From Ahaetulla prasina (lineage: Eukaryota > Chordata > Lepidosauria > Squamata > Colubridae): 64,000 nucleotides of DNA. Both the position numbers and the translations under genes were made by a program. Every line of letters begins with the position of its first letter. Position 1 is the stretch's first letter. The DNA is taken from contig NC_080546.1 in NCBI RefSeq assembly GCF_028640845.1, forward strand, positions 34,975,520 to 35,039,519, written 5' to 3'. Of the stretch, positions 35,489 through 46,929 are shown piece after piece. The notes under the pieces were generated by a model. The model saw only the letters and a list, made by a program, of their open reading frames with translations, was not told the DNA's origin and did not search any database.

Positions 35489-36418
35489 ATGGCTTCTGTG
35501 CAATTAAAGCCTGCTGTTTTTAAGGAAACTGGTGCCTCGTTAGCTCAAATATATAAATTACAAGAAGAGTTGAAGGAATTTCTAAAGGCTCAAATTTTTG
35601 CTATAGACCAAAAGTTCAAGGAAATTGAAGAGAAAATAATGAAAGTTAAAGATACACTTGAAGCTCAGGACAAAGAAATAAAAGAAGATACAGTGGCAGC
35701 ATTTAAAAGTTTTCTTGAATATACAAATCAGCTGAATGAAAGAGTTGAAGAAGTTAATCAAGTTAATTTGGACTTAAAAAATAAAATAGAGGAGCTTCAG
35801 ACTAAGGTAGAGACTGCAGATGAAGAACAAGTTTTGTTGCAATATAGAGTAATGGAATCTGCATTGAGAGTGAGAGGTTTGAAAGAAAATAAGCGAGAGA
35901 ATTTAAAAGATGTCTTTGCAGAGGTTTTTGCACAGATGATTGGACAGAAACCTGTAGATCTTAAAACGCAAATTGAAAAAATCTATCGTGTTAATTCATG
36001 GGTTGCAAGAGAAAGAGTTACCAAGAGATGTAGTGATTTATTTACAACTAGGAAGATTAGGACTGAGATTTTACAAGCTTCTTATAAAAATAAAACTCAA
36101 ATATTAGGACAAGAGGTATTAGTGTTAAAAGAAATTCCCTCAAAAATTTTAAGAAATAGAAGAGAGTTTGCTTTTTTGGTGGACAAATTTAGAAATCATC
36201 AAATACGGTTTAGATGGGACGTTCCAGCTGGACTAACAGTAAATTATACAGGAGAGAAATATCGACTTAATACGGTGTTTAAAGCAAGAGATTTTTATAC
36301 TAACATATTGAAGGCTGAAACTCCACCACTGCTAGAAGTTAAAATGGGAAGAGAAGTGGATGTGGTTAAAAAGTGTGAGAAGGTAGCAAAGCAAATACAA
36401 TCTAAAGTAGAGCTATGA
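35489..36418 (+). CDS. L1 ORF1p-like RNA-binding protein, 309 aa
   Basis: Intact frame from an ATG in good context (AAGATGG) to TGA. Residues ~20-110 are a long heptad-rich, Lys/Glu-rich coiled coil, expected to trimerise. Around 122-185 comes an RRM-like segment opening with LRVRGLKEN. The C-terminal domain (~190-285) includes the KIRTEIL and RRRxFAFLVDKFR-type patterns and RFRWDVPAGL. This order is that of L1 ORF1p, a nucleic-acid-binding chaperone that coats the element's RNA in cytoplasmic particles. About 309 residues is within the usual 300-370 range. No frameshift or stop is seen despite its place in an intron, which suggests a young insertion. No ORF2 follows. Confidence 0.85.
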   Translation: MASVQLKPAVFKETGASLAQIYKLQEELKEFLKAQIFAIDQKFKEIEEKIMKVKDTLEAQDKEIKEDTVAAFKSFLEYTNQLNERVEEVNQVNLDLKNKIEELQTKVETADEEQVLLQYRVMESALRVRGLKENKRENLKDVFAEVFAQMIGQKPVDLKTQIEKIYRVNSWVARERVTKRCSDLFTTRKIRTEILQASYKNKTQILGQEVLVLKEIPSKILRNRREFAFLVDKFRNHQIRFRWDVPAGLTVNYTGEKYRLNTVFKARDFYTNILKAETPPLLEVKMGREVDVVKKCEKVAKQIQSKVEL

Positions 36419-37253
36419 CTAAGGAAGAAAGATTGAAAACAGCAGGGGAAGAGCAAAGAATGATTGTAATTACTAAACATAAAGAACAAGGAGTAAAGAA
36501 GCAACAATTTCAAACGAAAAGAGCTTCTTTTTATGGGAAAGGGTAAATCACAAGCAAAATTTTTGGATAAAAAAGTAGAAAGGATAATTTATAATTGGCT
36601 TTAGTAAGTAGTTAATTAGATAAGTATAAAACTCGGGAAAATTTTTTTTTCTTATATAAAATGCTTTATAGATGGTATTTGGAAATTAAATTGGAGTGTA
36701 TATGTCTTAATCTGTAATTTAAATGTGGGAGATATATTGATGTTATTTTATTATATATGGTGGATTTAGTTATGTTGGACAAAAACTGATGTTGGGTCAT
36801 ATAAAGTGTTGGGAAAAAATTAAAAAAAAAGAAATGGAATTGGTTAAGGCTTGTATGACAAAATGGTTATAAAATATTTGGTAATTCATTGATATGGAAA
36901 TATGGGGGAGGGAAAAATTGGGTTAAATGTTAATTGTATATAAGTTAAAAAGTTAAGAGAGAAAATTTTATAAAATGTTAAAGTTTGGTTGATTATATAA
37001 AAAAAATCTAGAAGAAGATAATGTTTATTTAGTAATTGATGTTATTGGGTATGGATGCTAAAAGTACTTAACTGTTGGAAGCAGTGGAAATTTCAGTGTA
37101 CCTGAATGAATACTGACAAGAAAATATACTGGAATGAATAAGATGGACTGACTACAATTAGAACAATTATTGGATGAAGAAATATCAAATATCTTATGAA
37201 TGAACATTTCCTTTTTTTTTCTTTATTATGGAGAAGGAGAGTTGTGGTTATAG

Positions 37254-37475
37254 GGGAGGGATGGGAATTTATGGATAATTAGTATGTTTTAGCTTATGAT
37301 TGTTAGATCTTATACCCTGTATTTTGCTCTGGGAAGTCCGGGGTGTGTGTGTGAAGATGGGTGGGGGAGGGATGGGAATTTATGGATAATTAGTATGTTT
37401 TAGCTTATGATTGTTAGATCTTATACCCTGTATTTTGCTCTGGGAAGTCCGGGGTGTGTGTGTGAAGATGGGTGG
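37254..37475. repeat. 111-bp tandem duplication in the L1 3' region
   Basis: Two almost identical 111-bp units, offset judged from GATGGGAATTTATGG at 37260 and at 37371. Each contains TTTTGCTCTGGGAAGTCCGG, a GT run and GAAGATGGGTGGGGG. The near-identity means the duplication is recent or part of the active family's 3' UTR. Confidence 0.9.
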
Positions 37476-37530
37476 GGGGAGTGGGATGTATTGAAAAAAT
37501 TCTTTGTAAAACTCTTTAATAAAAAAAAAA

Positions 37531-37634
37531 AGAGTCCTGAGTATGGGAGCTGGCCATAAGTCACTTTTTCAGAGTCGTTGCAACTTAAAACAGTCACTAA
37601 ACAAATAGTTGTAAGTGGAGAACTACCTTTATGC
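37531..37634. mobile_element. 'ACAGGTAGTC' MITE, right part
   Basis: Starts with the right copy of the L1 target duplication and continues with family words CATAAGTCACTTTTTCAGAG and GTCACTAAACAAATAGTTGT, ending GTAAGTGGAGAACTACCTTT as the degraded right inverted end. Confidence 0.7.
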
Positions 37635-37689
37635 TTCTTGATTCCTTGTACTGGATTCTTACTACTGGTGGGAATGATTAAACAAAATT

Positions 37690-37780
37690 GACAGCTCATG
37701 GCAACCAAGGAGTTCACCCAACCACTTCATGTATGTGTTGAATAGGAAAGGGGAGAGCACCAAACCCTGCATGGTTTCTA
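37690..37780 (-). repeat. Antisense L2 relic, sister of 34.79 kb
   Basis: About 70 bp nearly 90% identical to 34789-34857 (shared CAAGGAGTTCACCCAAC and ACCAAACCCTGCA), again L2 reverse transcriptase read backwards. It is either a second copy of the same L2 subfamily or a local duplication. Confidence 0.55.
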
Positions 37781-38990
37781 GTTAAACAGAATCATAAAAC
37801 ATTTTTAAAATGGTTTCTGAGTGTGATTATTTTAATGAGAAATTAGAATCCTTACTATAGTGACATAAGAAAATACCTGGGCCTGAGCCACCCAACATTT
37901 TGAAACTGCAAGAAATATAGAAAGAATATTTTCCTATCAAATGTAAAATATTTAGTACATCAGTTATATAGCATGTCTCTTGCTTCTTTTCCTGTTTTTT
38001 TTTTTTTGAAAATAAGTATGACAGTAGCAAAATATGCACTTTCCTCCCGTTAATGTGCCACTATTACGTTTCCTTATCATGCCTTTGAGAAAGGATTGCT
38101 TCAGGATATTGGTTTGGTGGAGAAATAGTCTAATGGTTACTGATGCTTATGTCAATTTTCTCTAAATGTTCTAGAATGGCAGGACATATGAGGAACTGGG
38201 GGGAAATTAAATGACAGCCATACCTGTGTGCAGTAGCATATGTTTTTTTTTTAAACAACATAAATAATTAAATGCTGTTGTGTTCCAAATTTGACCAAAA
38301 GTGTTCACAAGAGAACAGTTTTAGAAATCTTATTTAATTCCATCAAGCTTTTGGTTTGTAGCTACGCTACAATATACTGAAACTTCAAGTACACATACAT
38401 GTACATAGACAAAAATACATCTGCACAGAGATAAAACAATATGCAAGATAGCAGTACTTTAAAAAAAATCAATTAAAACTGTTACGTTGAGGAGCTTTTC
38501 AGTGTTAGTGCTCTTTGAACAAATAAAATTCAAGTAATCAAAACATAAACCTCAAAAGAGCTCTATTATGAACTGTTTGCTGTTTGCTATTCTTTGTAAT
38601 GTAATCCAATCCTGGCAAATTAAAGCTCCTGCTTCTTCAACTTCGTTTCTTGATATATTTCATTTGGATAGTATTAATGCAAATAATATAGCATTGTACA
38701 CTATTCTTAGAACGAAGAATTAGTTTCATTTCTAAAAAGCATGTGATTTTTTTGAGTGGAGAGAAAAAAATGCATTTTTACAGTTTTATGTTTTTATGGT
38801 TAGATGCTTTACTGTTGTTATGAGGTGCCTAGAGATGTGTTTTAAGATAGTCTGCCATACAAATCTTTTAAATAAAGGCAACAAAGAAACATATTTTTAA
38901 CATTGCTAGTATTGACTGTGGTGCTAAATTTCTGAAACGCCCAGGATAAAACCACTGCAATCTTCCCAGGTATTGTTTTTAGTTTTACAA
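37781..38990. other. Intronic sequence, no gene seen
   Basis: AT-rich, with short A and T runs and no named repeat. Confidence 0.5.
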
Positions 38991-39757
38991 CTTTACATAT
39001 GATAAAACATAGAAAGAAGCCATTGATATTGAAAATGGACATATTGCACAGCATTGGGGTAGGAGCAATCCTCAGCCATAGGCTTCCGGATGGCACAGAA
39101 GCCCCAATTGCGTTTTACTCAAAAACATTATCACCCGCTGAAAGGAATTACAGCCAATTAGACAGGGAAGCCCTGGCTGCAGTGGCGGGTATTAAACGGT
39201 TCCACGAATATGTGTATGGGAGGAAATTCGAACTCATAACCGACCATAAGCCGCTGTTGGGTTTCATTGCTGGGGACCGACAAACACCGAACTACATGTC
39301 CCCCAGGATGACCAGGTGGGTGATTTTCTTGATGGGGTATGACTACAAGATGGTGCACAGACCAGGAAAGGACATTACCAACGTCAGTGCTCTCAGTAGG
39401 TACCCACTACCGGAGCTTGTTGAGGACTTGGCTCCAGCCACACAAATACTACTTATAGACATTGGACTAAACAGCCCAGTCACCTCCAACAGAATAGCAG
39501 AGTATACAAGGAAGGATAAATTGTTGTCAAAAGTTTTAAACTGGGTTTTGAGGGGGTGGCCGCAAGAGAAAGTGGGTGAAGAATTCAGAACATTCCAAAC
39601 TAAACAATTAGAATTGTCAACACTAATGGGGTGCCTGTTATGGTGGGAGAGAATGATTGTGCCACAGGGGTTAAGGAAACAAGTCCTGGAAACATTACAC
39701 ATGGGTCACCCAGGGAATGTACGAATGAAGGCACTGGCCCGGAGCTATATTTGGTGA
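38991..39757 (+). pseudogene. Ty3/Gypsy pol fragment: RNase H and integrase N-terminus
   Basis: Frame 38999-39757 encodes the RNase H of a Ty3/Gypsy LTR retrotransposon (GVGAILSHRLPDG, AERNYSQLDREALA, ITDHKPLLG, then HRPGK). After a linker comes the start of the integrase zinc-binding region (HMGHPG). A stop replaces a tryptophan codon at 39755-39757, directly after SYIW. The 5' LTR, gag, protease and reverse transcriptase are missing; homology starts about 38990-39020. This is a relic pol fragment, not a host gene. The sequence motifs resemble the vertebrate family often annotated 'K02A2.6-like', recalled and not verified. Confidence 0.85.
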
Positions 39758-40560
39758 CCAAACTTAGACAGAGACATTGCAGAAAGGGGAGCAACATGTC
39801 AGGTAACCATGCCAGGAAACCCGGCCAGCTCCACCCTGGACACCCAACAGGGAGTGGAAAATCCCTAAGAGTCCATGGTCATGGATACATATTGACTTTG
39901 TTGGGCCGATGGGGGGGACAAGCATTTCTAATTGTCATTGATGCATATTCAAAATGGCTAGAGGTAGTGATAATGCCCACTCTGAGCACAGAAGCAACGA
40001 TAAGGACATTAAGAAAATTGTTTGCAACCCATGGGTTGCAGAAACATCATTGTCTCTTGACAATGGCCCACAATTAACTGCAAAAACAATTGAGTTGTTC
40101 CTAGCAGAGCAAGGAATCAGACATGCCCTGGTTGCCCCATTTAATCCAGCTAGTAATGGTCAGGCAGAACAAATGGTGAGACTGACCCAAAAAAAAAAAC
40201 CCCTCACCAGAGTGGGACCCAGTAACTGGCAGGAAAAGATCGACAAATTCCTGTTAGCCCAACATATCACCTCCAGCGCAACCACTAATAAAAGTCTAGT
40301 GGAGCTATTAATGGGCCGGAGACTAAGGTCACTGTTGGACTGGTTGCACCCCCATTATCATCCAGAGATACCCCTGGACTCAACCCAACAACTCCGGGAG
40401 TTCGAAGAAGGGGATTTGGTGTTTGCTCATAATTACACGGGCTACCCCACTTGGGTACAAGGAAGGGTAGTAACCATAAGGGGGCCAAAGTCATACCAGG
40501 TGGAACTTGAGGATGGCAGGGTATGAAGGAGGCATATTGACCAACTCTGAAATAGACTAG
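39758..40560 (+). pseudogene. Ty3/Gypsy integrase remnant, frameshifted
   Basis: The integrase core continues across at least two frames. The first catalytic Asp lies in FLIVIDAYSKW (39923-39956), the second in a DNGPQ motif (~40060-40074) and the Glu region in NPASNGQAEQ (~40144-40173). A frame break lies at a run of seven G (39910-39916). The C-terminal part (QLREFEEGDLVFA, VVTIRGPKSYQVELEDG) ends in a stop at 40524-40526 and decays after that. Key residues are still readable, but the protein is broken several times. Confidence 0.82.
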
Positions 40561-41014
40561 GGGAGACCTGGCTAAGGCAACCCAAAAAATCCACCATCCA
40601 ACAAGACCAGAATCCCGGGAGGCCACTAAGTGAGCCTCCGCCCCAAGGAGCATACAAAACAGCAAGCGGAAACCCGTACAATAAAAAACTCTCCCTAGCT
40701 CCAAACAACACAGAAACCCTAGACTCAAACCGGAGGGAAAACCACGAATACTTATCAGAGGAACCAGGAGTCCAGCAATGAGATCCAGGAACTAAAGGAG
40801 AAGCCTGGGCGGAGTCCTGCATGCCCATGAGAGTGTTTCAGGAGGTTCCTTCCGAAGACTCAGGAGCGGCAGCAGGCCTGACTGTACAGGCTGCCACCGC
40901 TGGAACAAGTGAACCGCACAGGTCTGGTCGCGCCCTGAAGCACCTTGCCTACCTGCGTGACTACGTTGCCTAATTACAAATATGATTGGTTGTGCTCTAA
41001 CAGGAGGGGAGGGG

Positions 41015-41239
41015 TGTTACGTACAGATGTACAGAGCACCCATTTGCATGGCCACCACTGATTGGCTAATCTAGCGGTGGGAAAAATAAACCGCTGTCAG
41101 TGGCTGCAAGACTGCCGGGGCTCTTTAAAAAGAGAGCTCCGGTAGCCTGCCTGCCCTCTTGCTCCTAATTGCGGCTGGAAATAAAATGCTGAAGGGACTA
41201 TGGTGTCCTGCCTCTTTTATTTGCGCCCACTATCTAACA
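41015..41239 (+). mobile_element. 3' LTR of the Ty3/Gypsy element
   Basis: A purine-rich tract (AGGAGGGGAGGGG, 41002-41014) directly precedes TGTTACGTACAG. The unit ends CACTATCTAACA, so the ends form the TGTTA...TAACA short inverted repeat of an LTR. Inside lie a TATA-like TTTAAAAAG (~41125) and an AATAAAATG polyadenylation signal (~41180). Length is 225 bp. No 5' LTR is present in the window, so age cannot be judged from LTR divergence. Confidence 0.85.
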
Positions 41240-42193
41240 CCAAATCCCCGAATTGCAGTCACATGATCTTGGAAATGCTGTGTCATAAAGGCACAAGTGT
41301 GAAATAAATCAAATCTATGGATTTTTCACTTGTTTTTCTGAGTTTAAATAGGGTATCAGTAAACCCTTGTGGCTATTATCTAATCTATGCTGCCTCTTGG
41401 CTGGAAAGGCATTATAAATGGTTTGGCTGAGGAAACATAATATAAGGGAGCCTTTCCTGACCTTTGTCCTCCAGTTGTATTTAGTTATGATTCCCAGTTT
41501 CACCAGCAGGTCAGTGATGACACTGTATGAACATGATGCAAAACTACAGTCTAGTACATCTGTAAGGTGTTAAGAGTTATTGTTTCTAGATACTGACCCA
41601 AGAGTAGTTGTCACTGATTGATTTATAAAGTTGTGTCAGAATGACTGACTAATCATTAATTCTTTGGCGGAGGATTAAGTCAGTATTGAACTTTAAGACC
41701 TTCCTGAGGATAATGGATATTGCTTGCATTACCTTGAAGGATGTGTTTATGTGTACGGTAACAAATTCAATGTATGCAATATATTCCTGGAATTCTCCCA
41801 TGTTTTTATGTGATCTCACAGGAGTATACATACCTACTGGCCTAAACAGATTTCAACTTTTTAACTCCAAAAGGTTGGCAGCCTTTTCAGAGGACAGGAG
41901 CCAAAATAAAACAGAAATAAAATTTCAAAATCTTGAGAAACCATGAACATTTGTGAGACTTTAGCATTTTCATTCCAAACCTTTCTTTCCTGAGAATGTC
42001 AACATCTTATGTGATTTCTCTGTTCTTACAAGATTTCAGCTATTTAAACATAGAGACACACATATCCCACATAAATTTTGGAATGCTGCAGGGGCTGTAC
42101 AGAGATACCTCATTGTTGATCTAAACAAATTCATAGTTAAATCAATTGTAATTAAAATTCTATATTAATGTTGTACTTCATTTTGTCTTGTAG
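41240..42193. other. Intron segment before the next SLC10A7 exon
   Basis: No gene recognised. It ends in a T-rich tract and TAG, the acceptor at 42191-42193. Confidence 0.55.
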
Positions 42194-43066
<873 letters not shown>

Positions 43067-43074
43067 CTTTAGAT

Positions 43075-43195
43075 CAGCAGCCCTCAACCCAAAAAGAGAC
43101 TGGAGGGGGCGTGGTTTCGTGTCCTGCCTGTATCCCACAGATGAGGCATGCTGTGGCCCAGAGCCAGTCCATGGACCGGGGGTTGGAGACCCCTG
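43075..43195. mobile_element. hAT-type MITE (~121 bp)
   Basis: Left end CAGCAGCCCTCAACC, right end GGTTGGAGACCCCTG, with a perfect 8-bp target duplication CTTTAGAT (43067-43074 and 43196-43203). Confidence 0.9.
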
Positions 43196-43234
43196 CTTTA
43201 GATCACAGATATACATATATATATACACATATAC

Positions 43235-43809
43235 TGTTGTGTCTTGCCCGCTCTCATAGCAGCCGGGGCCTTCTTACCTGCTCCCGAACACGGAGGAATG
43301 TATGCCTCCCGGCCCCAGTCCTGGCTCCATGCCCAGACAAGCTGCAGAGGAAGGAGCACCTCCCGGCCCCAGCCCTGGCTCCATGCCCAGACAAGCTGCA
43401 GAGGAAGGAGTACCTCCCGGCCCCAGCCCTGGCTCCATGCCCAGGCAAACGGAGCAGCTAGATCCCTCCCCCTCCTCCACAGCATGTGAGCCTGAGGAGG
43501 GTTTATTTCCAACAGCTGCTGATTGGAGTGACCCTCGCATCAGAAGACTGGATAGGCGGAGGCAACAGAAGGAAGGGAGGGGCAGGCCTTAATGAGTGCT
43601 GAGTCATGGAGCCACACCCCATGGCCTATATAAAGGATCTGCTTTCTGGCAGTCTCTGAGTCAGGCAAAGTCGAACTTATCTTGCTGAAGTCACTTTCTG
43701 GTCTCCTGCCTGCTCTGAGGACTTTGCTAGGACTTTGGGCAGAGCTGCAGAGGCAAGCCTGATTCGGATTTCCCTGACCCGGCCGTCAGCGGAGGAGTGG
43801 CACACGACA
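43235..43809 (+). mobile_element. Probable solo LTR with U3 tandem repeats
   Basis: A GC-rich 575-bp unit starting TGTTGTGTC and ending GGCACACGACA, i.e. complementary TGT...ACA ends. A good TATA box (CTATATAAAGG, ~43625-43635) sits about 180 bp before the end, where an LTR promoter is expected. Flanking 5-mers TATAC and TCTAC match at 4 of 5. Upstream of the TATA box lies a 54-bp tandem repeat (43305-43443, two full copies and one partial), comparable with LTR enhancer repeats. Because 54 is a multiple of 3, frames stay open on both strands, but no protein motif is seen. No internal retroelement sequence adjoins, hence solo. Family not recognised. Confidence 0.65.
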
Positions 43810-43811
43810 TC

Positions 43812-43846
43812 TACATACATACATACATACATACATACATACATAA
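43812..43846. repeat. (CATA)n microsatellite
   Basis: About 8 CATA units abut the right end of the LTR-like unit, then a short GT run. Confidence 0.9.
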
Positions 43847-43860
43847 ATGTGTGTGTGTGT

Positions 43861-46500
43861 TTTTTTTACTTAGTACACAGTTTCTTGATTCCTAAATTTG
43901 AACCAAAATAAATATATGTATGTAGAGGCACACAAAGGCATTTGCATGTGATGAAGATGAACATTTTAAGCATAGAGATTCATGCTTGTGAACAATAAAA
44001 ACAAACTTTCATCAGACAAACAGGAGATATATTATGTAAAAAAAGAACCTATTTATCTCCTGATAATGTAACTTCGCTTTCCTTCCCTCCCTCTCTCTAA
44101 AATATACACTAAATATCATTCAGACAGGAAAAAAAGAGTATTAGCCAAGGCTGTTTTTTGATGCTGAATTGCATGGCATCATTTTTTAATTAATTATTTG
44201 AACAATTCTATTCTCTTATCTTTCTATCTCAGTTTCCAGAAGTCTGGTGACAGGAAATCTTGCAGTTGGGCAAAGAACTTTAATATTTGTGACTAGGACC
44301 TTGCTACTGCTTTGTAGAACTCTAACTGAGTCACATCAAAGAGTGGCATGTGATTCTCCATTTTTGGCAAGTGATAGGAAGTCTTTTGATTAGCAAGGCT
44401 AAAAAAATTTTTTTAAAAAAACTGACTGTGTAATCTTGCTTGCCCTGCTGGGCACAGCATACTGCTTCATGCATGCAAGGCAGCTTATGTTTTTTTTGCT
44501 CTAAGTCATCTCTCAGTTGGGGTTCTTTGAGAACTTTGAGTTGACAAATGCATAACCACAGGCTGGTCTAACTCTGAAATGGGCCGCTATTCACAGGGTA
44601 GGATAGCCTTCAATCTTCTACATAGTGAGCATTTTCCAATGAACATAGTAAATAAGTTACTGGATGGCTTATATCATATGATCACACTTGGAATCCAGTA
44701 ATTCTATAGATATATGTGCAAGATTGATATCTGTATGAAATAACCACTGATGTTATTTACATACTCTAATGACCAACTCTTATCATTCGATGAGTGTATA
44801 AAATGTTAAATATTCCATATTCAATTGTTTAACGGGGTTGGCAATTAAAAATACACATGGTCTATGTTGAAGTTAGTTAATATTCCTCTCTGAAAATGTT
44901 TCTACACTCAGTGGTTTCATGACAATTTTTGTTTGGAAAAAACAATAAAATTGAAAAACATATGGAAGATGAATAATAATCTCATAACTGGGATACCGTC
45001 CAGTTCCCTTTTTGATAAACACATTTGGAAGGACCAGCAAAACTTTGAGATCTTTTTGCTCAGTAGTATCAACTGCAAGTGGCAACAGTTTTTCTGGGGA
45101 TTAGGATTGGGAGTTTTTCCAGCTAATCTGGAAGATGCCAGAATTGAATATGGGAACTTTTGCATACAAATTCTGTCATTTGCCCTTGGCCCAAAATCTC
45201 CTTTCTTGTGCAAAGGGCCCCATAATTGCCATTACAGTGACCTTTTTTAAAAAGAGGGTGAAAAATGTTTGACTAAGAACTGGACAGGTTACATAATAAA
45301 AACTTAATAGAAATCTTCATATAAAAAACAATTTGCTACAGACTTGACTTGATTTTTACATTATTGCAGAGCAGGATAGATCTGTGTTTTGTGTCCCTTG
45401 GGACTATTATTGAAGGTTGTTGTACATGATGTGCCACAGTTTCTCACATTTTATGCCACATATAGCAAAGTATCTTTACCTCAACATGGTGCAATAATTT
45501 GTATTTATCTCTCAACCATATTGGGTTCGACCCATATATCTAGACAAAAATGGGGTCTTTTTGTTTGGGTTGTCTCATTTTAGCAGGAAAGTGACAGGCA
45601 GCAGGAAAAAAATGAATGTCCTGGTAATATTTCCCTTCTTTTTTCCGCTGTCCTTCTCTCTTTTCTAGACCTAAGTGCTTCTGACAGACTTTTATTTTAT
45701 GTTTTATTTTAAAGAGTGATTTATGATTAAAAGTTAATGAAATAGAATTTTCCACAGTGCTTTTATTATATTCCACCAGTTTGAACATTTTTCAAAGGCG
45801 CACATTGAAACCCACTGTTCTCTATGAATAAATAATAAAAGCCATGTCTGTACATTATCATTCACGCATTCTCTAGTTGCCCATTGGTAATCTGTTTGCC
45901 AGTCAGGAATGAGCACTTTATATTAAATTATCCTTAACTAAAACACAAATTAGTTATTACAATTGCACTAATTTAAAATATGAACATATGGTTTTGTGTA
46001 ATTGAGGCCTACTTCATAAGCTTGTTAGATGGTTTTATTTCAGTACAAAATTGTCTAAAAGACTTAGGGATGAAGCAAGAACACAGTCACTAGCTTTATA
46101 TATTAAACCATCATTTGAGGCTTGCTAAATAAACCACAAGTTCATACCTCATACTATAAACTATAATTTACAAACAAATGACATTAGTGTAATTTCTCAA
46201 CCACAAGTAATATAAAAATTCTCCATAATGCTCAGTAAGTACATTTTAAAGTGATGGTATGTTTTTTTATGTCTGTTGAAGAAATTTGAAGTTTAACCTC
46301 CTATTCTAAAGCTTCTTGGTTGGGTATACACAAAACAAAACAAAAAAAGATTTTTTCTGAACCCCAAGCGGATACATTGCATTGTAGATGCTCTGCTGAG
46401 CTATTCTAGATGAGTCCCAATTGGTAGAGTGAATGGAATCAAAGTGGAACGTTTTTGTTCTGGGTTTCAGCTGAAATAAAACCTGTCGGATCTTGGAGTG
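43861..46500. other. Intronic sequence, no gene seen
   Basis: Frames at 44917-45250 on both strands have no domains. No named repeat. Confidence 0.5.
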
Positions 46501-46780
46501 ATTTCACTCAGTGAGCAAGACTGTCACAGGATAATCCATTGTCCCTTCAGCAACTCTAGTATGTATGCCATCTAATCCTGCTATGGACAAACCTTCCAGA
46601 GCCTTGCTTTCCCTTTCCATAGCATATTCTATAAAACGGTTCATTTCCATCTTTGCAGACCTCATCAGCTCCCCGTCCTATGTCTGCCTTCCAATACTGT
46701 TTCTGTCAATGTCCTTGACTTTTCTTGCCAGCAAGACACTTTGGTACAGATCAGTCATGTTTTGGGCTATATTCAGAACA
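46500..46780 (-). other. Possible antisense pseudogene-like segment
   Basis: Read on the minus strand from about 46765, one frame has a protein-like composition (LLARKVKDIDRNSIGRQ, then after a stop KMEMNRFIEYAMERES). I do not recognise the source. It could be a processed pseudogene, an unknown element or chance. Confidence 0.2.
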
Positions 46781-46929
46781 AAGCAGAACCATTTATTCTA
46801 TTTCCAAAACAAACAGCATATTTCAATTCAGAGAAAACCTCTACAAAGATGTTTTTGTGCACACAATGTTTTGTACATTAAGCATTTTGCACATCTTCGT
46901 GTCTTACATTGATGCAATTATTTCTTAAA

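Larger units (their letters stand above)
35334..37530 (+). mobile_element. L1-type element carrying only ORF1 (half-LINE)
   Basis: A ~2.2-kb retrotransposed element: ~155-bp leader, an intact ORF1, ~1.1 kb of AT-rich 3' sequence and a 3' A-tract after AATAAA-like sequence. It is flanked by a 13-14 bp target duplication, AGAGTCCTAAGTA at 35321-35333 and AGAGTCCTGAGTA at 37531-37543 (one difference). An autonomous L1 carries a ~3.8-kb ORF2 with endonuclease and reverse transcriptase. None is present, and no catalytic box is visible. The layout resembles the mammalian HAL1 half-LINEs, a comparison of architecture only. It would need ORF2 protein from another element to move. Confidence 0.8.

Noticed and set aside
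36419..37200. Hidden ORF2 of the L1 element
   Set aside because: No frame over 60 codons and no endonuclease or catalytic FADD-type motif could be read; only a short stretch near 37080-37200 might be an ORF2 3' remnant.
43111..43592. Several 60-116 codon frames rich in Pro, Gly and Ser on both strands
   Set aside because: They follow from the 54-bp tandem repeat in the LTR-like unit and a MITE; no domain, and frames are open on both strands at once.
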